A DNA stretch of 64,000 nucleotides, taken from the NCBI RefSeq assembly GCF_021026375.1, contig NZ_JAJNDB010000004.1, forward strand, positions 434,001 to 498,000. The letters are read 5' to 3'. A model generated the notes under the pieces. The model was not told the origin of the DNA. It saw nothing but the letters and a program-made list of their open reading frames with translations, and searched no databases. The first letter of the stretch is position 1. Each line of letters begins with the position of its first letter. Of this stretch, positions 50,732-59,375 are shown piece after piece. Source of the stretch: Actinomycetospora endophytica. GTDB taxonomy: Bacteria > Actinomycetota > Actinomycetes > Mycobacteriales > Pseudonocardiaceae. Both the position numbers and the translations under genes were made by a program.

Positions 50732-52380
50732 CGGACGACCGACAGGCACGCCTCGCCACCCTGACCCGCCTGGTGAACAGCATGCTGCGCGAGATCGGCC
50801 CCGTGCCGCCGGGCCCCGGTCCGGTGCGGCTCCGGGAACCGATGTCCGAACGCGCGCTGGTCGTGAGCCTGCGCCACCACTCGCCGTCCGGGCACCACGT
50901 CCTCGACGAGCAGGTGGTGATCGACGACGGCGACGGTCCTCGGGACGCCTCGCAGGAGGAGGCCGTCGCGCTGCTGCTGGCGATCGTCGCCTCCGCCGTC
51001 CCGGACGAGGCCACCGAGCGGATCCCGGCGCGGGTCGCGGCGCTGGCCGGCCAGATCGCCGACAGCACCGCCCGGACGGCCCGCTACCTGGCGGCCGACC
51101 CGGGCCCGGAGCCGATCGACGCCGCCACGCGGAGCCGGCAGGCCGAGCAGTCGGTGCGCCGCGGCCACCCCTTCCACCCGACCCCGAAGAGCCTCGAGCT
51201 CGACGGTGCGCTGCGCGGGACCGGGTACGACGAGCTCGAGCGGTTCGCCCCCGAGCTCGGCGTCGCGTTCCGGCTGCCGTACGTGGCGCTCGACCCCGCG
51301 CTCACCGCCGAGGCCCTCGACGGCCCCGGACCGTGGCTCCCCGCCGACGCGCTCGCCGCGGCCCCGTCGGGGTGGCCGGTGATCCCGGTCCACCCGGTCC
51401 AGCTCGCGCACCTGCACGCCCGCACGGAGACCGCCGGCCTGTTCGCCGACGGGGCGCTGGTCGAGCTCGGGGAGCGGGGCGGCGAGGTGTACCCGACGTC
51501 GTCGGTGCGGACCGTGTGCGATCCCGGCTTCCCGACGGCGTGGAAGCTCCCGCTGCACGTGCGCATCACCAACTTCGTCCGCACCGTGCCGCCGGAGCAC
51601 GCGGTGCGGGCGCAGGACGCGAGCCGGGTCGTCCGGGCACTGCGCGGGGGCTGGACGTATCCCGGGTTCTCCGTGCTGATCGAGACCGGCCGGCGGGGCG
51701 CCGATCCGGCAGTGGTCGGTGACGACGTCGCCGCGGACCTCACCGTGATGTTCCGCGAGAACCCGATCGCCGACGGTGTCCGGGTGCTCGCCGGCCTGGT
51801 CGAGGAAGGCCCGCGCGGAGAGGAGCCCGTCCTGGTGAGCGAGGTCCGCGCGTCCGGGCTGGACGTCCGGGACTGGCTGCACGCCTACCTGCGCGTCTCG
51901 CTGCTGCCGATGATCGACGTCTTCGCGCGGGAGGGCGTCGGCTTCGAGGCGCACCTGCAGAACTCGCTGCTGATCACCGACGGCGGCCGGCCGGTCGGCT
52001 TCCGGGTGCGCGACATGGAGGGCACCCACGTCGACCGCGACCGCATCCCGGCCGGCCTCGATCCGGCGAGCCCGCTGGTCTACGACGGCGACGAGGCGTG
52101 GCAGCGGTTCCGGTACCACGGCGTGGTCAACCAGCTGGCCGGGGTGATCGGCACGCTCGGGCGCCACCTCGTCGACGAACGCACCCTCTGGGCGGTCGTC
52201 GCCGACATCCTCGGCGAGGTCGTCGCCTCGTCGGGACCCGCCGCGCCCTGGGCGCGTGACCTGCGGACCAGCCCGACGCTGCCGGCCAAGGCCAACCTGC
52301 TCAGCCGCTTCGCCGAGCGGGGCGAGTCGCCGCTGTACGTGGACCTGCCCAACCCGATCCGGGAGGCCGACCGGTGCTGA
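50728..52380 (+). CDS. sbnE: NIS synthetase, SbnE-like
   Basis: A 550-residue IucA/IucC-family enzyme. The ATP-binding motif is GHPFHPTPKS, followed by VHPVQLAHL, VYPTSSVRTVC, KLPLHVRITNFVRT and HLQNSLLI. SbnE makes the first citrate-diaminopropionate amide in staphyloferrin B. The ATG overlaps the sbnC stop by 4 nt; a GTG two codons upstream is an alternative. The Tail LYVDLPNPI also matches the family member as recalled. Confidence 0.85.
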   Translation: MTDDRQARLATLTRLVNSMLREIGPVPPGPGPVRLREPMSERALVVSLRHHSPSGHHVLDEQVVIDDGDGPRDASQEEAVALLLAIVASAVPDEATERIPARVAALAGQIADSTARTARYLAADPGPEPIDAATRSRQAEQSVRRGHPFHPTPKSLELDGALRGTGYDELERFAPELGVAFRLPYVALDPALTAEALDGPGPWLPADALAAAPSGWPVIPVHPVQLAHLHARTETAGLFADGALVELGERGGEVYPTSSVRTVCDPGFPTAWKLPLHVRITNFVRTVPPEHAVRAQDASRVVRALRGGWTYPGFSVLIETGRRGADPAVVGDDVAADLTVMFRENPIADGVRVLAGLVEEGPRGEEPVLVSEVRASGLDVRDWLHAYLRVSLLPMIDVFAREGVGFEAHLQNSLLITDGGRPVGFRVRDMEGTHVDRDRIPAGLDPASPLVYDGDEAWQRFRYHGVVNQLAGVIGTLGRHLVDERTLWAVVADILGEVVASSGPAAPWARDLRTSPTLPAKANLLSRFAERGESPLYVDLPNPIREADRC

Positions 52381-54128
52381 ACGACCTGCTCGTGGCGGCG
52401 CTGCGCGACCCCCGCGCCGTCGAGGTCCGCCGGCGGCTGTTCCGGCAGCTGATCTCGTCGCTGCTCTACGAAGGGGCGGTCACCGCGTCGGCGTCCGACG
52501 GCGGGTGCGTGATCGTCGGTCGCGACGACGACGATCGGGACGTGCGCTACGTCGTCGGGACCCGGCGGGCCGTCGGCTTCGACCGGGTCCGCGTCACGGC
52601 CCCGGTGCTGCGGGTCGCGGCGGACGGGGTCGTCGCCGAGGCGGACTCGTTGCCCCGGTTCCTGGCGGAGACCTCCGCGGTGATCCTGGACGGGGCCCAC
52701 CCAACGGAGCTGGTCCGGTTCACGCGCGAGATCGAGGAGACCCGGGTCAAGGACACGCTCGCCCAGCACGTCCGGGCGCTCCGCGGCGACCGGCTGGCCG
52801 GGGCCGACCACGACACGCTCGAGGGCACCGTCACCGACGGCCACCGCTACCACCCGACGTACAAGTCCCGGATCGGCTTCGACCTCGCCGACGACGTCGC
52901 CTACGGCCCGGAGTTCCTCCCGGAGCTGCACCCGCTGTGGCTGGCGGCTCACCGATCGATCGTCGAGGTGACCGGGGCGTCGGACGTGTCGCGGGAGGAG
53001 CTGGGATCGGCCACGGCGGCCGCCTTCGACGACGCGGTCCGGGACGCGGGCGGCGACCCTGCCGAGTACATCTGGCTGCCGGTCCATCCCTGGCAGTTCC
53101 GCGAGGTCGTGTGGCGGGCCTTCGCCGACGAGATCGCCGACGGTCGGCTGGTCGTCCTCGGCCCGGATCCGGCCGCCTTCGCGGTGCTCCAGTCGATCCG
53201 GACCCTGTCCTGTCGCGACGTGCCCGGGCGCCATCAGCTCAAGCTCGCGCTGTCGATCACAAACACCTCGACGGCGCGCGGGCTCGCGCCGCACACCGTG
53301 CGCAACGCCGCCCGGATCTCCGACTGGCTCCGGGGTCTCGTCGCCGGTGACGAGGTGCTCGCCCCGGTGATCGTCCTCGGCGAGGTCCGGGGCGTCTCGG
53401 TCATCCGGCGGGCGCCCGGGCGGGTGGACACCGAGGGGACGCTGGCGGCCGTCTGGCGCGAGCCGCTGGCGCCCCGGCTCGCCGCGGGGGAGCGGGCGGT
53501 CCCGATGACGGCGCTGACCGCCTGCGAGCTTGACGGCACTCCCATGATCGCGCCCTGGATCGAGAGGCACGGCGCCGAGCGCTGGGTCGCGGCGGTGGTC
53601 GACACGGTGGCGCTGCCGCTGGTGCACCTGCTCCTCGCGCACGGGGTGGCGTGCGAGTCGCACGCGCAGAACGTCTCGGTGGTGCACGTCGACGGCCTGC
53701 CCTGCCGCGTGGCGCTGCGCGACTTCCACGACGGGGTGCGCTTCTCCCGCCGGCTGCTCGCCGACCCCGACGCCGCGCCGGCGCTCGACCCGCCCCCGGC
53801 GCACCACACCAACCGGAACTCGTTCGTCGAGACCGAGGACCCCGCGCTCGTCACCGACTTCCTGCTCGACGCCTTCTTCTTCGTCAACCTCGGCGAGCTG
53901 GGGCTGCACCTCGACGAGCACGGGCTGCTCGGCGAGGACCGCTTCTGGTCGATCGTGGCCGGGCGGGTCGACGCCCACCAGCGCGAGCACGGCACCGGCG
54001 CGTTCGACCTGTTCGCGCCCACCCTCGCCGTCGAGAAGCTGACCACGCGCCGGCTCACCCCCGACACCGAGCTGGCGCTGCACACCGTGTCCAACCCCCT
54101 GCACCGCTTCAGGGAGGCCGGGTGCTGA
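52374..54128 (+). CDS. sbnF: NIS synthetase, SbnF-like
   Basis: A 584-residue IucA/IucC enzyme. The canonical motif GHRYHPTYKSRIGF is followed by YGPEFLPELHPLW, VHPWQFREVV, KLALSITNTSTARG and the C-terminal HAQNVSVVHVDG active-site strand. SbnF performs the second amide step of staphyloferrin B. The GTG start overlaps the sbnE stop (GTGCTGA) behind a GGGAGGCC ribosome-binding site; the same junction sequence recurs at the sbnF-sbnG boundary. Confidence 0.86.
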   Translation: MLNDLLVAALRDPRAVEVRRRLFRQLISSLLYEGAVTASASDGGCVIVGRDDDDRDVRYVVGTRRAVGFDRVRVTAPVLRVAADGVVAEADSLPRFLAETSAVILDGAHPTELVRFTREIEETRVKDTLAQHVRALRGDRLAGADHDTLEGTVTDGHRYHPTYKSRIGFDLADDVAYGPEFLPELHPLWLAAHRSIVEVTGASDVSREELGSATAAAFDDAVRDAGGDPAEYIWLPVHPWQFREVVWRAFADEIADGRLVVLGPDPAAFAVLQSIRTLSCRDVPGRHQLKLALSITNTSTARGLAPHTVRNAARISDWLRGLVAGDEVLAPVIVLGEVRGVSVIRRAPGRVDTEGTLAAVWREPLAPRLAAGERAVPMTALTACELDGTPMIAPWIERHGAERWVAAVVDTVALPLVHLLLAHGVACESHAQNVSVVHVDGLPCRVALRDFHDGVRFSRRLLADPDAAPALDPPPAHHTNRNSFVETEDPALVTDFLLDAFFFVNLGELGLHLDEHGLLGEDRFWSIVAGRVDAHQREHGTGAFDLFAPTLAVEKLTTRRLTPDTELALHTVSNPLHRFREAGC

Positions 54129-54907
54129 CCACCAACCGGACGCGGGAGCGCCTCGCCGACGGCGGGTCCGTGTACGGCCTGATCTGCTCGATCCCCTCGC
54201 CGACGCTCGTGGAGATGATCGGCTGCTCCGGGTACGACTTCGTCGTCATCGACACCGAGCACACCGGCGTGGACCCGCAGCAGCTCGAGAACCTGATCCG
54301 CGCCGCGGAGGCGGTGGGGGTGACGCCGTTCGTGCGGGTCGGCAGCGTCGGCGCCGCCGTCGACACGGCCGCGATCCTGCGCGCCCTCGACGCCGGCGCC
54401 CTCGGGATCGTCGTGCCCCACGTCCGGACGCCCGACGACGCGGCGGCCGCCGTCCGTGCGGCGCGCTACGCCCCGGAGGGGATGCGCTCGGTCAACGGCG
54501 GGCGGGTGCCGGGCTTCGGGCGGATCGACCTCACCGAGTACGTGGTCCGGGCGAACCGCCAGGTGATGGTCGTCGTCATGATCGAGGACGCCGAGGGCGT
54601 CGACGCCCTCGACGAGATCCTCGCCGTGCCGGGGGTCGACCTCGTCCTGGAGGGCGCCGCCGACCTGTCGCAGGCCTACGGCGTCACCTGGCAGACCCGG
54701 CACCCCCGCGTGCGGGAGGCGCTCGAGGGGGTGGCCGACCGCTGCGCCGCGCACGGGGTGCCGTTCTGCGCGATCCCCCGCGCGCCGGAGGACCACGACG
54801 CCTGGGTGGACCGGGGCGTGCGGGCCTTCGTGCTGGGCGAGGAACGCGGGCTCGCGGCCCGCGCGCTCCGTGCGCACCTGTCGGCCCTCCGCGGCGAGGA
54901 GAGCTGA
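54122..54907 (+). CDS. sbnG: SbnG-like citrate synthase (HpcH/HpaI aldolase family)
   Basis: A 261-residue class II aldolase-fold protein. DFVVIDTEHTG and VVMIEDAEGVDALDEILAV hold the metal-binding Glu/Asp. SbnG makes citrate from oxaloacetate and acetyl-CoA, giving the siderophore pathway a TCA-independent supply. Family members elsewhere are macrophomate or oxo-acid aldolases, so the call rests on context: it sits between sbnF- and sbnH-like genes in one overlapping operon. Confidence 0.85.
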   Translation: MLTTNRTRERLADGGSVYGLICSIPSPTLVEMIGCSGYDFVVIDTEHTGVDPQQLENLIRAAEAVGVTPFVRVGSVGAAVDTAAILRALDAGALGIVVPHVRTPDDAAAAVRAARYAPEGMRSVNGGRVPGFGRIDLTEYVVRANRQVMVVVMIEDAEGVDALDEILAVPGVDLVLEGAADLSQAYGVTWQTRHPRVREALEGVADRCAAHGVPFCAIPRAPEDHDAWVDRGVRAFVLGEERGLAARALRAHLSALRGEES

Positions 54908-56115
54908 TGGACGTGCGGGCGCTCGTGTACGAGCGCATCTCCGGACCGGAGCCGGTGTGCCTGTTCGCCTACGACCTGGTCGGGCTGCGCCGCCACGTCG
55001 AGCGCACCGTGGCGGCGCTGCCGGCGCGGTGCTCGATGTACTACGCGATGAAGGCCAACAGCGCCGGTCCGGTCCTGGAGTGCCTGGCGCCGTTGGTGGC
55101 GGGGTTCGAGGTGGCCTCGGGCGGCGAGATCGAGAAGGTGCGGGCGGTGAGCGCGGACGCGCCGATCCTGTTCGGCGGCCCGGCCAAGACTCCGTCCGAG
55201 CTGGCTCTCGCGCTGAAGTCCGGCGTCACCCGGATCCACGCCGAGAGCGTCCTCGAGCTGTACCGGATCTCGGCGGCGGCGGTGGATGGCGGCGTCGTGG
55301 TGGAGGTCGCGCTGCGGGTCAACCTCGCGGGCCCGCTCCCGGAGGCCACCCTCGCGATGGCCGGCCGGCCGACCCAGTTCGGCATCTCCGAGGACGACCT
55401 CCCCACCGCGATCGAGGCGGCGACGACGTTGCCCGGGCTGCGGTTCGCCGGGTTCCACCTGCACTCGCTGTCGAACAACCTCTCCGCGACGACGCACCTC
55501 GCGATGCTCGAGGTCTACCGCGACACGGTGCTGGCCTGGGAACGACGGTTCGGCGTGCGCGTCGAGGTGCTCGACGTCGGCGGGGGGATCGGGGTGGACT
55601 ACGGCCGTCCCGAGTCGCGGTTCGACTGGGAGGGGTTCTGCGCGGGGCTGGCCCGGTGGGTCGCCACGCTGCCGTCGCACTGGCGGGAGATCCAGTTCGA
55701 GTGCGGGCGGTACCTGACGGCCTGGTGTGGCCGCTACGTCGCCGAGGTGCTCGACGTGAAGACCAACCACGGCGTCTCCTACGCGCTGGTCCGGGGCGGG
55801 ACGCACCACTTCCGGCTGCCGTCGTCGTGGGCGCACAGCCACCCGTTCACCGTCGTGCCCGTCGAGCGCTGGGAGTCCGCCGCGCCGCGTCCGGGGATCC
55901 GCGACGGCGTCGTGACGGTGACGGGGGAGCTCTGCACGCCGAAGGACGTGCTCGCGCGCGACGCGCCCGTGCCGCTGCTCCGGGCCGGGGACGTCCTGGT
56001 GTTCGAGCAGGCGGGCGCCTACGGCTGGGACATCTCGCACCACGACTTCCTCAGCCACCCGCACCCCGAGCAGGTGTTCATGGGCGGTCGGGGTCCCGAT
56101 TCGCCAGGCAGTTGA
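54907..56115 (+). CDS. sbnH: SbnH-like PLP decarboxylase
   Basis: A 402-residue alanine-racemase-fold decarboxylase. The PLP Lys49 lies in YYAMKANS, with HLHSLSNNLS, VLDVGGGIGVDYG and the catalytic-Cys region GELCTPKDVLA. SbnH decarboxylates the citryl-diaminopropionate intermediate to the diaminoethane form. Its ATG overlaps the sbnG stop by one base. It ends the operon; no exporter or sbnI kinase follows in the window. Confidence 0.88.
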   Translation: MDVRALVYERISGPEPVCLFAYDLVGLRRHVERTVAALPARCSMYYAMKANSAGPVLECLAPLVAGFEVASGGEIEKVRAVSADAPILFGGPAKTPSELALALKSGVTRIHAESVLELYRISAAAVDGGVVVEVALRVNLAGPLPEATLAMAGRPTQFGISEDDLPTAIEAATTLPGLRFAGFHLHSLSNNLSATTHLAMLEVYRDTVLAWERRFGVRVEVLDVGGGIGVDYGRPESRFDWEGFCAGLARWVATLPSHWREIQFECGRYLTAWCGRYVAEVLDVKTNHGVSYALVRGGTHHFRLPSSWAHSHPFTVVPVERWESAAPRPGIRDGVVTVTGELCTPKDVLARDAPVPLLRAGDVLVFEQAGAYGWDISHHDFLSHPHPEQVFMGGRGPDSPGS

Positions 56116-56286
56116 TGTTGCCGAGCGCGGCAAGGTCCGATGGACGTGCAGATCCGGACCTCGTGGGCGCGCCGTACCGGAACCTTGCGCGTGTCGCGCA
56201 CGAACTCGTGGTCATGCTCGGGCGACCCGGGCCGGCGCCGCGCTCGCCCAGATCAACTGCCTGGTGGTGGGAAAGGCGGCCGAGGA

Positions 56287-57141
56287 TCAGGCCGGACGGG
56301 AGCCGTCCTCGCGCAGTTCGGCCTGCTTCTCGGCCTGGAACACCTCGGCCTCGGCCCCGCGCCGCCAGTAGCCGGAGATCGAGAGCAGCGACGCCGGGAC
56401 ACCCCGCTCACCGAGGACGTGCGGCCGCAGCGCCCGCACCGCGGACGTCTCGCCGTGCACGAATGCCTGGACCCGCCCGGCGGGCCAGGCGGCCGAGCGC
56501 ACCGCAGCCACGAGATCGGAGCCGGCGTCGCGGTGGACCCAGTGGACGGTGAGGTCGCCGAGGGAGTGCAGCACGATCTCGTCGGCGGGCCCGTCGACCT
56601 CGACGAAGACGTGCACCGGCACCCCGGGCTTGACGCGCTCGCAGGCCACGGCGATCGCGGGCAGCACGCTCTCGTCGCCGATCATCACGTGGGCGTCGAC
56701 GTCGTCGGCGGGGGAGTAGGACCCGCCCGGGCCGAGCATGGCGATCTCGTCGCCGGGCCGGGCGTTCGTGGCCCACGGTCCCGCCACGCCGGCCGACCCG
56801 TGCACGACGAAGTCGATGGTCAGCTCGCCGGCCGCGTGATCGAGCGCGCGGATCGTGTAGGTCCGGATCATCGGCCACATCGAGCGCGGCATCGTCGCCC
56901 GGATCTCGGCGATCGAGAGCGGCCAGAGGTGCTCCACGCCGGGGCGGGGGAAGGCGAGCTTGACGCAGCGGTCGGCGTACCCGTTGTCTGCCAGCTCCTC
57001 GAGGCCCGGTCCGCCGAGCACGACGCGGACGAGGTGCGGCGTCAACGGCTCGGTGCGCTGGACGTGCAGCCGGTACTCCGGCTCGACCCGGCGTCGGATG
57101 GGCCTGCCGTCGCGCGCCGCGACCGACGTCGACCTCGCCAT
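56287..57141 (-). CDS. Siderophore-interacting FAD reductase (ViuB-like)
   Basis: A 284-residue SIP-family flavoprotein. The FAD/NADPH domains show PMIRTYTIRAL, GPWATNARPGDEIAMLGPGG and GDESVLPAIAVA, and the C-terminal SISGYWRRGAEAEVFQAEKQ is the family hallmark. It reduces ferric siderophore to release iron. The convergent arrangement with sbnH and an excellent IdeR box upstream place it in the same iron regulon. The start is ATG 57141; GTG 57147 is possible. Confidence 0.92.
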   Translation of the reverse strand: MARSTSVAARDGRPIRRRVEPEYRLHVQRTEPLTPHLVRVVLGGPGLEELADNGYADRCVKLAFPRPGVEHLWPLSIAEIRATMPRSMWPMIRTYTIRALDHAAGELTIDFVVHGSAGVAGPWATNARPGDEIAMLGPGGSYSPADDVDAHVMIGDESVLPAIAVACERVKPGVPVHVFVEVDGPADEIVLHSLGDLTVHWVHRDAGSDLVAAVRSAAWPAGRVQAFVHGETSAVRALRPHVLGERGVPASLLSISGYWRRGAEAEVFQAEKQAELREDGSRPA

Positions 57142-57158
57142 GCCCACCCCCAGTCCGT

Positions 57159-57177
57159 TTAGGTGAGGCTGACCTTA
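57159..57177. promoter_or_regulatory. IdeR/DmdR-type iron box
   Basis: TTAGGTGAGGCTGACCTTA matches the IdeR consensus at 17 of 19 positions. It lies 18 bp upstream of the siderophore-interacting protein start, where a bound repressor would block transcription. Confidence 0.85.
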
Positions 57178-57315
57178 CCGCTCCCGATCAGCGGTCGTGC
57201 AACACCCCGCGCCCGGTGTCCTCGTGATCTCCGACGAACGCGCGGCGATCCCGTGACGACAGGCCGGGAACCGTCGCCCACACGAGGGACGAGGACAGGA
57301 GGAGTCCGAACCTTG

Positions 57316-57333
57316 ACGTGACGCGGGTCACGT
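57316..57333. promoter_or_regulatory. Crp/GlxR-like palindrome before glutathione-conjugation operon
   Basis: ACGTGAC (57316-57322) and GTCACGT (57327-57333) form a 7-bp perfect inverted repeat with a 4-nt centre, containing the GTGA-N6-TCAC core of Crp/GlxR sites. It is preceded by TTG and lies about 80 bp before the CoA-transferase start. Catabolite control of the operon is a reasonable inference. Confidence 0.5.
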
Positions 57334-57412
57334 TGAAGACTGCGGACGAAGAACCTCATCGGTGAGTAGTTACGCGCTAAGCAATCTTCGCTCGAGTCGG
57401 AGGTGGCCGCGG

Positions 57413-58651
57413 ATGCCGGGTCCGCTGGAGGGCGTGCGGGTCGTCGACCTGTCCTCGATGCTGTCCGGGCCGTGGGCGGCCGACATCCTCGGGGACCAGG
57501 GCGCCGACGTCGTCAAGGTCGAACCACCGGGCATCGGTGACCATGTCCGGGCGCTGCCGAACCGCTCCGGCGACCTGCCGGCGATGTTCGTCAACATCAA
57601 CCGGTCCAAGCGCTCCGTCGTCCTCGACCTCAAGGAGTCCGAGGGCAAGCAGGCGCTGCTGCGGCTCTTCGAGACCGCCGACGTCGTCGTGCAGAACTTC
57701 CGGCCGGGCGTCGTCGACCGCCTCGGGATCGGCTACGAGGCGGCCCGCGCGGCGAACCCGGGCGTCGTCTACCTCTCGATCAGCGGGTTCGGCGAGGAGG
57801 GCCCGTTCGCGAACCGCAAGGTGTACGACCCGGTCGTCCAGGCGCTGTCCGGGCTCACGACGATCCAGGCGGGCTCCGACGAGGCCCGTCCCCGGCTGAT
57901 CCGCACGGTGCTGCCCGACAAACTCACCTCGGTCACCGCGGCGCAGGCCGTGACCGCGGCGCTCCTCGCCCGGACCAGGACCGGCGAGGGTCAGCACGTC
58001 CGCCTGTCGATGCTCGACACGGTGCTCGCGTTCCTGTGGGCCTCGGACATGGGCGCCTACACCTTCCGGGACCGGCCGATCGAGCCGGAACGGGCGGCGA
58101 GCTTCATCGACCTGATCTACGAGACCGCCGACGGGTACATGACGGTCTCGACGATGCGCGACGCCGAGTGGCGGGCGTTCTGCACCGCGGTCGGCCGCGA
58201 GGACATGATCGCCGATCCCCGGTTCGCGACCGCCGCCGACCGCGACCTCAACGTGGACGAGCGGCTCGGGTTCGTGCAGGAGCAGCTGCACGCCAGGACG
58301 GTCGGCGAGTGGATGGAGATCCTCACCGCCCACACCGTGCCGTGCGCCCCGGCGCTGCGCCGGCGGGACCTGCTCGAGCACCCCCAGGTGCTGGCCTCGG
58401 GGATCCTCGCCGAGTCCGAGCACCCGGTGGCCGGGCCGCTGCGCCAGACCCGGACCGCGGCGCGCTTCGAGGGCACGCCGCCCGGCCCGCCCCGCGGTGC
58501 CCCGATGATCGGCCAGCACACCGCGGAGGTGCTCGCCGAGATCGGCTACTCCGACGAGGAGATCGCCGCCCTGGCGCGATCCGGAGCCGCGGGCGCGGCG
58601 AGCACCCCGGAGCCCGGCCCCTCCGACGACGTCCCGGTGGTGCCCGCATGA
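57413..58651 (+). CDS. isoG: Family III CoA-transferase, IsoG-like
   Basis: A 412-residue CaiB/BaiF-type CoA-transferase. Catalytic Asp202 lies in LSMLDTVLAFLW, with GADVVKVEPPG and NINRSKRSVVLDLK typical of the family. IsoG is the putative CoA-transferase of isoprene degradation in Rhodococcus AD45, acting after oxidation of the glutathione conjugate. ATG 57413 has CGGAGGTGG upstream. It is first in an unbroken seven-gene operon; the next ATG overlaps its stop. The isoprene link rests on gene order and similar proteins, not on substrate evidence. Confidence 0.82.
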   Translation: MPGPLEGVRVVDLSSMLSGPWAADILGDQGADVVKVEPPGIGDHVRALPNRSGDLPAMFVNINRSKRSVVLDLKESEGKQALLRLFETADVVVQNFRPGVVDRLGIGYEAARAANPGVVYLSISGFGEEGPFANRKVYDPVVQALSGLTTIQAGSDEARPRLIRTVLPDKLTSVTAAQAVTAALLARTRTGEGQHVRLSMLDTVLAFLWASDMGAYTFRDRPIEPERAASFIDLIYETADGYMTVSTMRDAEWRAFCTAVGREDMIADPRFATAADRDLNVDERLGFVQEQLHARTVGEWMEILTAHTVPCAPALRRRDLLEHPQVLASGILAESEHPVAGPLRQTRTAARFEGTPPGPPRGAPMIGQHTAEVLAEIGYSDEEIAALARSGAAGAASTPEPGPSDDVPVVPA

Positions 58652-59328
58652 TCACCGCGCTGGTGGTGGGCGCCGACAAGGGCATCGCGCACGAGATCGC
58701 CTGCCAGCTCCACGCCCGCGGGGACCACGTCGTCGCCGCCTGCCTGGGCGACGGCGACGACCTCGAGCGGCGGGGGATCACCGTCGAGCCGTGGGTCGAC
58801 GTCACCGACCAGGGCTCGGTCATGGCCATGGCCGGGGCGCTGCGGACCGAGGGGATCCGGCCGGACTGGCTGCTGCACGTGGCGGGCGTGCTCGGCGTCG
58901 ACAAGCTCGGGGACCTCGACTACGACGACGTCCGGCGCCAGTTCGAGATCAACACGATCGGCCCGCTGCGCACCGTCGAGGCGTGCCGCGACCTGCTCGG
59001 CCCAGGCGCGAAGATCGGGATCGTCTCGAGCCGGGTCGGGTCGCTCGGCGACAACTCCTCGGGCGGGATGTACGCCTACCGGATCTCCAAGGCCGGCGCC
59101 AACATGGTCGGCCTCAACCTGCACCACGACCTCGCGCCCCTCGGCGTCAGCGTCCTGATGCTGCATCCCGGCATGGTCGCCACCGACCTGACCAAGGGCT
59201 TCCCCGGCGACCACGTCTACATCCAGCCGGACGAGGCGGCCGCGGGCCTCATCCGCGACATGGACCAGCTCACCCCGGAGCACTCCGGGCGGTTCCAGCA
59301 CAGCAACGGCACGTTCCTGCCGTGGTGA
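58648..59328 (+). CDS. isoH: Short-chain dehydrogenase, IsoH-like
   Basis: A 226-residue SDR. The NAD motif reads VGADKGIA (7-14), an Asp-Lys variant of TGxxxGIG; catalytic Ser128, Tyr144 and Lys148 are present (SSRVGS, YAYRISK). IsoH oxidises the glutathione-conjugated alcohol of isoprene in two steps to the acid. Its length and position between IsoG- and GST-like genes match. ATGA overlap with the upstream gene. Confidence 0.83.
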   Translation: MITALVVGADKGIAHEIACQLHARGDHVVAACLGDGDDLERRGITVEPWVDVTDQGSVMAMAGALRTEGIRPDWLLHVAGVLGVDKLGDLDYDDVRRQFEINTIGPLRTVEACRDLLGPGAKIGIVSSRVGSLGDNSSGGMYAYRISKAGANMVGLNLHHDLAPLGVSVLMLHPGMVATDLTKGFPGDHVYIQPDEAAAGLIRDMDQLTPEHSGRFQHSNGTFLPW

Positions 59329-59375
59329 CGGCGACTCGACGAAGCGACCCGGCCCGACAACGAGAGAGGTAGACC

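Noticed and set aside
49049-54128. Aerobactin-type synthetases
   Set aside because: Three NIS genes together with SbnA, SbnB, SbnG and SbnH homologues and no lysine N-hydroxylase or acetylase argue for staphyloferrin B logic.
54122-54907. Hydroxy-oxo-acid aldolase of aromatic catabolism
   Set aside because: Its place between NIS synthetase and SbnH-like genes in an overlapping operon supports the SbnG role.
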